Origin: Prescottella defluvii | GTDB lineage: Bacteria > Actinomycetota > Actinomycetes > Mycobacteriales > Mycobacteriaceae | Assembly: GCA_029690005.1 (NCBI GenBank) | Contig: CP121458.1 | Span: 992,001-1,056,000, forward strand | Reading direction: 5' to 3' | DNA length: 64,000 bases | In this document: positions 55,384 to 63,463 of the stretch, in pieces | How positions within the stretch are numbered: position 1 is the first letter of the stretch | How the letters are laid out: each line of letters starts with the position of its first letter | Made by a program: the position numbers and the translations under genes | The notes under the pieces: model-generated | What the model was told of the DNA's origin: nothing | The model's database searches: none | Seen by the model: only the letters and a program-made list of their open reading frames with translations

Positions 55384-56733
55384 ATGACGAAACCCGTGAC
55401 GTGCATCATCGGGGCCGGGATCAGCGGACTGACCGCCGGCAAGATGCTCACCGACTACGACATCCCCTACGAGTGCTTCGAGAGTTCCGATCGGATCGGT
55501 GGCAACTGGGCGTTCGGAAATCCGAACGGACATTCGAGTGCCTACCGCTCGCTGCACATCGACACGTCGAAGACCCGACTGTCGTTCAAGGACTTCCCGA
55601 TTCCTGAGGAACTCCCGGACTTCCCGCACCACACCGACATCAAGCGGTATCTCGACGACTACGCCGCGGCCTTCGGCCTACTCGACCGGATCAGTTTCCG
55701 AAACGGCGTCGAGCATGCGGAGCGACTGCCCGGTGGCGGGTGGGAGATCCTGACGCAGGACGGCGAGACTCGTCGTTTCGACTTCCTCGTCGTCGGGAAC
55801 GGGCACCACTGGGACCCCCGACTTCCGGACTTTCCGGGCGAGTTCACCGGCGAGTCGATCCACTCCCACGCGTACATCGATCCCGAGACGCCGCTGCATC
55901 TGCGGGACAAGCGAATTCTCATCGTCGGCCTCGGCAACAGCGCGGCGGACATCGCGGTGGAGCTGTCGCACCGAACCCTGCGGAACAAGGTCACGCTCTC
56001 GACCCGTTCGGGCGCCTGGGCGGTGCCCAAGTACGCGTTCGGCGTCCCGGCCGACACCCTGATCCAGACGATCCCGCAGATCCCGCTGTCCTGGCAGCGC
56101 CGGATGGGCCGGCGGGGCCCGATCTTCCTGTCGGGTCGCCCGGAGAAGTTCGGGCTGCCCAAGCCGGATCACCACTTCGGCGAGGCACACCCCACGCAGT
56201 CGCAGGAGCTCTACATCCGTCTGGGCTCGGGTGACCTGACTGCGCGGCCGAACATCGAGCGACTCGACGGCGAGACGGTGCGCTTCGTCGACGGCACCAG
56301 CCAGGACTTCGACGTCATCATCTACGCGACCGGCTACAACATCACGTTCCCGTTCTTCGACGAGGACTTCCTGAGCGCGCCCGGCAACAACTTCCCGCTG
56401 TACAAGCGCATGTTCAAGCCTGGATTCGACGACCTGGCATTCGTCGGCTTCGCGCAGTCGGCGCCGACGCTGTTCCCGTTCGTCGAGTGCCAGTCCCGCA
56501 CGCTCGCCGCGTACCTGGCCGGCACCTACCGGCCGCCGTCGGCGGACGAGATGAACCGCGTCATCAAGGAGGACGAGGCGCGTTTCGTGGGGCACTTCAA
56601 CAACCGGCCCCGGCACACCCAGCAGGTGGACTACTACATCTACGAGCACGAGATGCGGACCAAGGAGTTGCCCGCCGGGCTCGACCGAGTGCGCAGGGAC
56701 GGTCCGGTTCGATTCGCGGGTGTCCCGGCATGA
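55384..56733 (+). CDS. Flavin-containing monooxygenase (FMO/BVMO-like)
   Basis: 449 residues. The FAD motif CIIGAGISGLTAGKM (about 7-21) is followed by the FMO fingerprint FTGESIHSHAY. A second Rossmann ILIVGLGNSAADIAVELS (NADPH, about 180-197) and the YATGYN motif complete it. It lacks the WP after the fingerprint His that type I Baeyer-Villiger enzymes have, so it is nearer to FMO or type II-like enzymes; either S/N-oxygenation or ketone-to-ester oxidation is possible. The ATG at 55384 follows ACGGAG. It leads a run of TetR, hydrolase and alcohol dehydrogenase genes. Confidence 0.88.
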   Translation: MTKPVTCIIGAGISGLTAGKMLTDYDIPYECFESSDRIGGNWAFGNPNGHSSAYRSLHIDTSKTRLSFKDFPIPEELPDFPHHTDIKRYLDDYAAAFGLLDRISFRNGVEHAERLPGGGWEILTQDGETRRFDFLVVGNGHHWDPRLPDFPGEFTGESIHSHAYIDPETPLHLRDKRILIVGLGNSAADIAVELSHRTLRNKVTLSTRSGAWAVPKYAFGVPADTLIQTIPQIPLSWQRRMGRRGPIFLSGRPEKFGLPKPDHHFGEAHPTQSQELYIRLGSGDLTARPNIERLDGETVRFVDGTSQDFDVIIYATGYNITFPFFDEDFLSAPGNNFPLYKRMFKPGFDDLAFVGFAQSAPTLFPFVECQSRTLAAYLAGTYRPPSADEMNRVIKEDEARFVGHFNNRPRHTQQVDYYIYEHEMRTKELPAGLDRVRRDGPVRFAGVPA

Positions 56734-56772
56734 TGAGGACCCGTACGCCGTAACCGACCCGAAAGCCGATAC

Positions 56773-57410
56773 ATGAGCAGTCGCCGTCCCGCGCCCACCG
56801 TCGAACCTCGTCCACGGAGGGCGAACAAGGGAGAAGAACGTCGGGCCGCGATCCTCGATGCCATCGAGCGCCTCCTCGAGGACCACAGTCTCGACGAGAT
56901 CAGCATCAGCGACATCTCACGTGCCGCGGGGGTCACGCGGTCGGCGTTCTACTTCTACTTCGACAACAAGGCCAAAGCCGTCGCGGCCCTGTCGCGGACC
57001 GTCCACGGTGAGATGCAGGAGGCCGCTCGCGCCTACCTCGGACGGGTGGGCAGCCCACGGGAGATGATCGAGGGCCTGATCGCCGAGGTGATCGGGACCT
57101 GGGAACGTCATCCCAATCTGTACCGGGCCCTGCGTGATGCGCGGGACTCCGACCCCACGGTGCGCGAGATGTGGGATCAGGACTGGTTCGGTTTCGTCGA
57201 CCCGGTCGCGTCGGTGATCGACGCGGAACGGAAGGCGGGACGCGCGGCCGACGGCCCGGACAGCCGGGCACTCGCTGTGGTTCTACTCGACATGAACGAT
57301 CGTGCCGTCGAGAGCTTGTCGCGGGGTGGGCCGAGGGCACTCGACCCGGCACCGTCCGCGAGGCGCTCGTTGCGGTGTGGCTCAACACAATCTATGGGAG
57401 CAAGCTGTGA
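56773..57410 (+). CDS. TetR-family regulator, frameshifted
   Basis: About 212 residues after repair. The DNA-binding domain is at about 20-70 (RRAAILDAIERLLEDHSLDE, SDISRAAGVTRSAFYFYFDN), similar to the EthR subgroup in its YFYFDNK recognition region. The ligand domain includes AEVIGTWERHPNLYRALRDA and MWDQDWFGFVDPVASVID. The frame breaks at GGGG 57323-57326 and resumes at AEGTRPGTVREALVAVWLNT. EthR-like proteins repress a neighbouring monooxygenase; here the upstream FMO gene is the natural target. Its TGA overlaps the GTG of the hydrolase gene. Confidence 0.87.
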
Positions 57411-58363
57411 CACGTACCGATGTGGACTTCCCCGTACAGGGGAGCACCGTCTCGGCCTGGCACTACCCAGGCGAGAGTGACGCCTTCCTGACCGCGGCCG
57501 GCCGGCCGTGCGTCGTGATGGCACACGGATTCGGCGGAACCGTCGACTCCGGGCTCGAAGGGTTCGCCGAGGGACTGGCCGCCGCCGGTCTCGACGTCCT
57601 GGCGTTCGACTACCGCGGATTCGGCCGCAGCGGTGGACAGGTGCGGCAGACGATTTCGATTCGCGGCCAGCTCGAGGACTATGCCGCCGCGATCGCAGCG
57701 GCCCGACGCCTCGACGGCGTCGACCCCGACCGCATCGTCGCCTGGGGTGTGTCGCTGTCGGGCGGCCACGTACTCAGCCTCGGGGCGAGCGACCCGAGCC
57801 TGGCCGCGTTGATCTCGTTGACGCCGGCGACGGACGCCCGCGCGGCGTCCACGGCGTCGATGCGTCAGTACAGCGCCGGACATTTGGCGAAGAGCGGGTT
57901 CGCCGCGGTTCGCGACAGGGTCGCGTCGGCCCGCGGCGGAGTCGGCGTCACGATTCCGCTCACCGCACGTCCGGGCGAGGTGGCGGCGCTTGCACTGCCC
58001 GGGATCTGACGAGGACTACATGTCGATCGCCGGCCCGAGCTGGCGGAACGAGGTCAGTGCGCGGTCCTTCCTGGAGATCGGCTCGTACCGGCCGGTGACC
58101 GTCGCCGACAAGGTGACGGCGCCGCTGCTGATGCAGATCGGCGACCTCGACCGCAGCGCGCCCCGCACGCGGCGGCCAAGGCCGCGGAGCGAGCGCGGGC
58201 GGAGGTGCGGCACTACCCGTGCGACCACTTCGACGTATACCCCGGCAAGCCGTGGTTCGACCTGGCTCTCGAGCACCAGATCCTGTTCCTGCGTCGGCAT
58301 CTCGCGGTGGATGCCGTCTCGTCGATCGAGGAGGACGCCGATGCGCGCGCTGCGGCTAGTTGA
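57407..58363 (+). CDS. Alpha/beta hydrolase, frameshifted twice
   Basis: About 318 residues after repair. VVMAHGFGGTVDSGLEGFAE (oxyanion region), FDYRGFGRSGGQ, IVAWGVSLSGGHVLSLGAS (nucleophile elbow GVSLSG, Ser about 122) and a C-terminal CDHFDVYPGKPWFD with the catalytic His. The frame shifts near 57998-58003 (an apparent extra base) and at CCCC 58161-58164. It starts inside the TetR stop codon. A hydrolase after a Baeyer-Villiger-like enzyme often opens the resulting ester or lactone. Confidence 0.83.
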
Positions 58364-59367
58364 TTACGGCCGAATTGCGGTCGTCGACACCGAGATTCCG
58401 GAGATCGGTCCCGGCGAGGTACTGATCGAGGTAGCCGGGTCCGGACTGTGCCACTCGGACATCCACATGCGGCACTCGCCGATGACGATGATCCCCCGCC
58501 CATGACGCTCGGGCACGAAACCGCCGGGCGGATCGCCGCTCTCGGCGACGGGGTCGAGTCCTTCGCGGTCGGCGACGCCGTCCTCGTCTTCCTGGTGTGG
58601 AGTTGCGGCACGTGCCGGGCCTGCGTTCAGGGGCGCGAGAACTCCTGCGAGCGGTCGATGGGCCGGCAGGGTATGCCCCTGTGCCCGGGGCTCGCGGCGA
58701 ACGGCGGTATGGCCGAGTACATGAAGGTCGACGCGCGTTTCGTCGAACCGCTCGGCGACCTCGACCCCGTCACCGCGGGCCCGCTGGCCGACGCCGGTCT
58801 GACGACCTATCACGCGATCGACGGTGCCCGCGACCGGCTGGGCCCCGGTACGACGGCAGTGGTGATCGGAATCGGCGGACTGGGCCACACCGCGGTTCAG
58901 ATCCTCGCGGCGACGTCGTCGACCCGGATCATCGCGGTGGACTCTGCGCCGGAGAAGCTCGAACTGGCCACCACGCTGGGCGCCGACCACGCCTTCGCCA
59001 GTGACGCGTCGTGCGTCGAGAAGATCCTCGAGCTGACCGACGGGATCGGCGTCGACGCGGTCTTCGACTGCGTGGGCGTGCAGGGGACCGTGGACATCGC
59101 CACCCAGGTCATCGGGCGCGACGGTGCCCTCCGTGTGCTCGGACTGGGCGGCGGCAAGTTCGACTGGACGGGGTTCGCACTGCCGTGGGCGCCACCGTGC
59201 GCACCAGCTACGCCGGTACCCGTGCGGACCAGCGTGCGGTGATCGACCTCGCGCGTCGCGGGCTCGTGACAATCGAGGCCGAGACCTTCCCGCTCGAGGA
59301 CGCCGTCGCGGCGTTCGATGCCCTCGAGGCCGGGAAGATCAAGGGTCGGGCGATCCTGGTGCCGTGA
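58341..59367 (+). CDS. Zinc-dependent alcohol dehydrogenase, frameshifted twice
   Basis: About 342 residues after repair, medium-chain dehydrogenase family. Catalytic zinc ligands are in SGLCHSDIH and GHETAGRIAALGDGVE; the structural zinc loop is CGTCRACVQGRENSC. VVIGIGGLGHTAVQILAA binds NAD(P), with IAVDSAPEKL (Asp, NAD preference). The frame breaks at the C5 run 58493-58497 and at GGG 59187-59189; the last frame ends VAAFDALEAGKIKGRAILVP. The ATG at 58341 lies inside the 3' end of the hydrolase gene (23-bp overlap). It oxidises or reduces an alcohol/ketone step. Confidence 0.9.
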
Positions 59368-59421
59368 GCCGGTCGCGACGGGCGGTCCGCGGACAGGCCG
59401 TTCTCGATTCGGCTGCGGGCT

Positions 59422-59460
59422 CGCTGTTCGCTTCACCTCGCGCGGGTGAAGCGAACAGCG
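59422..59460 (+). terminator. Hairpin after the alcohol dehydrogenase gene
   Basis: A perfect 16-bp stem (CGCTGTTCGCTTCACC and complement) with a 7-nt loop, 55 nt after the stop and before the DUF1254 gene. Confidence 0.75.
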
Positions 59461-59525
59461 GGCGTCGGCCTGCAGAGTCGGACGTCGAGGAGTCGTCGTC
59501 GATTCGACACGGAGGTGCATTCAAA

Positions 59526-60989
59526 ATGCCCGAGGACAGCCGTTACGCCCAGCTGGCAGAACTACGCCTCGAGGGAGGCTATCCCTCACCGGCCACCGAG
59601 GAGAGGCTCGAGGATGAGCTGTACTTCCAGCGGGCGGTTCAGGTCTACCTCTGGGCGCTCCCCGCCATGAACATGTGGGCGATGAAGGAGGGGCTCGCCG
59701 CGACGTCGGGCACCGGATAAAACGTGATGTCGGTTGCCGAGAAGCGGTTGAAGCCCAAAACCCTTATCACGACACCGAATTCGGATGTGATTTTTGGGCT
59801 GACGTTTGCCGACCTGCGTGTGAGCGGGCCACTGGTGATCGACGCTCCACCCATGCTGCAGGCGTTGCTGGACGATTTCTGGCACCGTCCGCTCGCCGGC
59901 CCCGTGATCGACGGTGTCGCGTACCTGGGCGACATCGGGCTCCAGGGTCCGGACCGAGGGAAGGGTGGAAGGTACCTGATCGTTCCGGAGGGCTACGACG
60001 GCGATATCGATCACGACAAGTACTTCGTTTACACCAGCCGTACCAACGGGGTGTTCATCTTCGTGCGGGGATTCTTCACGTCGGTCGACGATCTCACGCC
60101 GGGAGTCGCCGCGGTGGAAGGAGTCACCGTTCGGCCACTCCACGGAGACGCCGACGCCATGAAGTTCAACCACATCTCCGATGTCTCCGCGAATGCGCTG
60201 TTCCCGCAGGATGGCCGCTACTTCGACGCGCTCGACGACTTCATCCAGAGCGAGCGAGTCGATCGGACCGATCCGTACATGCACGGGGTGCTTTCCGCTC
60301 TCGGTATCAGAAAGGGCGGCTCCTTCGCACCGTCGAATCGGCAGCGGGCGCTGCTCGACCAGGCAGCGCGGACCGCCTGGACCATGTCGAAGACGGTCTC
60401 GTCCAGCTACGACGAGGAGGAGAAGGCGCGATGGTGGCCGGACCGCCACTGGGTTGCGCATGTGAAGACCGAATACGACGACTTCATGCACACGCTGCTC
60501 GACGAGGAATGGCGCGACCGCGCGACCGGCCACACCGATGTGAACGCGAAGCTGCACATGTTCACGAACCACTACTCGATCAGTAGCGGAATGATGTCGT
60601 CCATCGTCGGGATGGGCGCCAAGTACGGCGATGCGTACAAGGACAGCGCGGGCGACTACCTGCGCGGTGAGAACACCTACGAGATCACCCTGCCGCCCAA
60701 TCCGCCCGCCAGGTTGTTCTGGTCGGTGACGGTCTACGACGCGGAGACCGCAGCGGGCGTCGACGTCGACGGCCAGGAATACCCGTCGCTGAACGGGATG
60801 AACGACCTCGACCACAACGAGGACGGCTCGATCACCTTGTACGTCGGGCCCCGGCCGCCGGAGGGGGCACGAAACTGGTTGAGAACCACTCCCGGTCGAG
60901 GATGGTTCAGCCTGTTCCGCTTCTACGGGCCGAAGCAGGAGTTCTTCGATCAGCAGTACAAGCCCGGAGACTTCGTGAAGATCGGCTAG
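59526..60989 (+). CDS. DUF1254/DUF1214 protein with an in-frame stop
   Basis: 487 codons with a TAA at 59718-59720 interrupting one continuous frame. Before it: YFQRAVQVYLWALPAMNMWA; after it: MSVAEKRLKPKTLITTPNSD, with SDVIFGLTFADLRVSGPLVI. The family usually has a Tyr at this point (GTGYN), so a single substitution TAY to TAA explains the stop. The C-terminal DUF1214 part carries NPPARLFWSVTVYDAETAAG and SITLYVGPRPPEGARNWL. Restart at GTG/ATG 59724/59727 would lose the first 65 residues. Family role is unknown; members sit near catabolic and secretion genes. It may be a pseudogene or a sequencing error. Confidence 0.78.
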
Positions 60990-61013
60990 CGGCGCGGGGC
61001 CGGTGCGAAGCGC

Positions 61014-61070
61014 CGAACGGGAGTTCACGGCACGCTTTCCTCGGAAAGATGCGCGGTGAACTCCCGTTCG
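61014..61070. terminator. Large hairpin between convergent DUF1254 and OYE genes
   Basis: A 15-bp perfect stem (CGAACGGGAGTTCAC and complement) enclosing a second small hairpin CTTTCC/GGAAAG in its 27-nt loop. Confidence 0.75.
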
Positions 61071-61088
61071 AGGTTTACGGGGTATTGG

Positions 61089-62238
61089 TCAGTAGAGACG
61101 ACCCTCGTGGACGTTACGGTCGAACTCGGGCATCGGATCGCCGTCGCGCAGTCGCTGCGAGATGGCCGGATCCGCCATGTGCAGGCGGCCGATCGCGACG
61201 AGGTCGAACTCGCCCTCGCCCATGCGGCGCATCAGGTCCGGGATGTTGTTCGACATCTGCGGCAGCCCGACGATGACCTGCTCGTTGAGCGCGCTGTCGA
61301 GGCCGACGCTGCCGACGGCCATGACGGTGGCGCCGGTGACCTTCTTCGCCCAGCCGGCCAGGGACAGCTCGCTGCCCTCGAATGCGGGCGCGTAGAAGCG
61401 GCGGATGCTCGCGTCGAGGACGTCGACGCCGGCGTCCACCAGGGCGTTCAGGATCACGCCGAGTTCCTCGGGCGTCTGCGCGATCTTCGACGCGAAGTCC
61501 TGCTGCTTGTGCTGCGAGAAGCGGAAGATGATCGGATAGTCGTCCCCGATCTCCCGGCGGATGGCCTTGACAACCTCGACGGGGAATCGCGTGCGGCGCT
61601 GCAGGTCTCCGCCCCACTCGTCGTCGCGCTGGTTGGTCGGCTCCCACAGGAACGCGTCGAGAAGATAGCCGTGGCCACCGTGCAGGGCGATGCCGTCGAA
61701 TCCGACGTCGATCGCGTTGCGTGCGGCGGCCGCGTAGGCCGCGATCACGTCCGCGATATCCTGCTCGGTCATCGCCGCCGTCACGGGTCGCATCTGCTCG
61801 ACGTACTCGTCGGAGTACATCGTGTTGCCGACGCTGCCCCAGTGTCCGGACGGACGCATGGGCGTGACGTCGCCGACCGGTCCCATTGCGCCGAAGAGCG
61901 GTCCGACGTGCCACAACTGCGGGACGATCTTGCCGCCCGCGGCATGGACCGTGTCGACGACCCTGCGCCAACCCGCCAGGGCCGCTTCGCCGTACATCAC
62001 CGGGACGGTGTCGGCATCGACCGCCGACGGGTGCTCGATGGCGGTGCCCTCGGTGACGATCAGCGCCGTTCCGCCCTCGGCGCGACGCCGGTAGTAGGCG
62101 ACGACCTCGTCGGTGGGAACGCCGCCGGGCGAGCCGTGACGCGTCATGGGCGACATCGCGATCCGGTTCTTCAGCTTCGAGGGAGCGAACCGTGAGCGGC
62201 TCGAAGAGGGCGGACATGTCCGTGGCGGCGGCGGTCAC
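61089..62238 (-). CDS. Old-yellow-enzyme family NADH:flavin oxidoreductase, N-terminal frameshift
   Basis: About 382 residues after repair, single FMN barrel without the Fe-S extension of 2,4-dienoyl-CoA reductase. KIVPQLWHVGPLFG, FDGIALHGGHGYLLDAFLWE (substrate-binding His pair), DEWGGDLQRRTRFPVEVV and VAIGRLHMADPAISQRL are typical. The first segment (MSALFEPLTVRSL) is in another frame; an apparent extra base near 62171-62182 separates it from RIAMSPMTRHG. The GTG at 62238 overlaps the stop of the SnoaL gene upstream. It probably reduces an alpha,beta-unsaturated ketone or acid in the pathway. Confidence 0.87.
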
Positions 62239-62759
62239 AGCGCTCCCATGTAGTCGAAGAAGTTGGGAGTGTGGGTTTCGCGCAGTCGGGTGAGCTTGCG
62301 GTAGCTGATGAGCCACTTGTCCTCGACCCTGCGGTACTCCTCGTGGTAGTGGCCGTAGCCGTGGAGGTGTTCCTCGACATCGCCGTTGGTCCACCACAAC
62401 TCGTCCTCCATGGCCCAGATTCCGGTGGCCGTGGTGTCGGAGGTGAGGGTGATCTCCGGGGTGTGCGCGTGATGCGCCGTGGTCACGTGCGTCGAGGATC
62501 CGAGCATGCCGCGGATCGAGTTGGTGAGATGCTCGCGTCCGGACGCGCGGTTGGACTGCCCGCCCGCCGTCGGCTGCTTGTCGCCGGGCAGCCCGCCCCA
62601 CGTCTCGGTGACGACGTCCTCGGTGTGGAGGGGGCCGTAGAGGTCCCACTGCTTGGTGTCCATGACGCGCAGGCGCGCCGAGAAGACTTTCTTGATCTCC
62701 TCGATCGCGAGCAACTGCTCTGCCGCGGTCAGAGTCAATGCACCGGTGGGCTCACCCAT
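62235..62759 (-). CDS. SnoaL-like (NTF2-fold) protein, copy 2 of tandem pair
   Basis: 174 residues. LLAIEEIKKVFSARLRVMDT, WDLYGPLHTEDVVTETWGG and the near-identical shared block EITLTSDTTATGIWAMEDEL. It is 50-60% similar overall to the neighbouring copy but almost identical over the central and following part. The ATG at 62759 follows GAGAGGT. It overlaps the OYE gene start by 4 bases. Likely a dehydratase, isomerase or ligand-binding partner. Confidence 0.82.
   Translation of the reverse strand: MGEPTGALTLTAAEQLLAIEEIKKVFSARLRVMDTKQWDLYGPLHTEDVVTETWGGLPGDKQPTAGGQSNRASGREHLTNSIRGMLGSSTHVTTAHHAHTPEITLTSDTTATGIWAMEDELWWTNGDVEEHLHGYGHYHEEYRRVEDKWLISYRKLTRLRETHTPNFFDYMGAL
62281..62464. repeat. 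Direct repeat within the SnoaL pair, copy 2
   Basis: 184 bp matching 62891-63074 at a fixed offset of 610 bp with six mismatches seen by eye (about 97%), including about 85 bp of perfect identity. Flanking parts of the genes are far more diverged. Confidence 0.9.
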
Positions 62760-62794
62760 GGCTGGACCTCTCTGTCGAATCAGTTCGATCATCA

Positions 62795-62811
62795 ATCAAT
62801 CGGTTGATCAA
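62795..62811. promoter_or_regulatory. Inverted repeat ATCAA-TCGG-TTGAT between the two SnoaL genes
   Basis: Five-bp arms with a 4-bp spacer (62795-62808) overlapping a perfect 8-bp palindrome TTGATCAA (62804-62811), in an AT-rich gap 36 bp before the second SnoaL start. Possible TetR-type site and internal promoter. Confidence 0.4.
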
Positions 62812-62832
62812 GTGATCTCCGGCACAGCATAG

Positions 62833-63348
62833 CTAGCGCGTAGGCCGGGTCGTGCGCCGGTAGTCGTAGAAGTTCGGGGTGGACGTCTCGCGCAGTCGGG
62901 TGAGCGTGCGGTAGCTGATGAGCCACTTGCCCTCGACCTTGCGGTACTCCTCGCGGTAGTGGCCGTAGCCGTGGAGGTGTTCCTCGACATCGCCGTTGGT
63001 CCACCACAACTCGTCCTCCATGGCCCAGATTCCGGTGGCGGTTGTGTCGGAGGTGAGGGTGATCTCCGGGGTGTGGCCGTGGTGCACCGTCGTCACGAAT
63101 GTGTTGCCGTCGAGGGTGTTCCGGATGGCTGCGGCGAGTGCCGTCGGTCCGACGACGCGACTGTCCGCGCCCCACGACTCGCTGACGACGTCGTCGGTGT
63201 GCAGGGGGCCGTACTGGTCCCACTGCTTGGTGTCCATGACGCGCAGGCGTGCTGCGAAGAGCCGCTTGATCTCCTCGACCGCGAGCAACTGCCCCTCGGG
63301 GGAGAGGGTCACGGACTCGGTCTGCGTGGATTCGACTGCACCGCTCAT
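62833..63348 (-). CDS. SnoaL-like (NTF2-fold) protein, copy 1 of tandem pair
   Basis: 171 residues. LLAVEEIKRLFAARLRVMDT, WDQYGPLHTDDVVSESWGAD, GHTPEITLTSDTTATGIWAM and WLISYRTLTRLRETSTPNFY. It is first in the SnoaL-SnoaL-OYE operon and has a KstR2-like site 30 bp upstream. The ATG at 63348 follows GGAGGTTGAACC. Two unequal copies could form a heterodimer, as NTF2-fold dehydratases sometimes do (inference). Confidence 0.83.
   Translation of the reverse strand: MSGAVESTQTESVTLSPEGQLLAVEEIKRLFAARLRVMDTKQWDQYGPLHTDDVVSESWGADSRVVGPTALAAAIRNTLDGNTFVTTVHHGHTPEITLTSDTTATGIWAMEDELWWTNGDVEEHLHGYGHYREEYRKVEGKWLISYRTLTRLRETSTPNFYDYRRTTRPTR
62891..63074. repeat. Direct repeat within the SnoaL pair, copy 1
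   Basis: Partner of the repeat at 62281-62464. It covers the segment encoding TLTSDTTATGIWAMEDELWW and the following NGDVEEHLHGYGHY. Confidence 0.9.
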
Positions 63349-63377
63349 GGTTCAACCTCCGGTCGGCGAGATGGTTA

Positions 63378-63391
63378 AACAAGCAATTGAT
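63378..63391. promoter_or_regulatory. KstR2-like operator upstream of the SnoaL-OYE operon
   Basis: AACAAGCAATTGAT differs from the published KstR2 consensus AnCAAGnnCTTGnT at a single fixed position. It lies 30 bp before the SnoaL start and 73 bp after the stop of a KstR2-like regulator gene. Confidence 0.55.
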
Positions 63392-63463
63392 AGGGATCGA
63401 GCATATCCGGGTGAGGTGCCGCCGTAGCGGCGAAATCCCGCTCAGTGCACCCGATCTCTGTGG

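Noticed and set aside
55384..56733. Calling the FMO a type I Baeyer-Villiger monooxygenase
   Set aside because: The fingerprint reads FTGESIHSHAY without the following WP, so the class cannot be fixed from sequence alone.
62281..63074. The repeated SnoaL segment as a mobile element or CRISPR-like array
   Set aside because: Only two copies, in frame within homologous genes, with no target duplication, spacer pattern or transposase.
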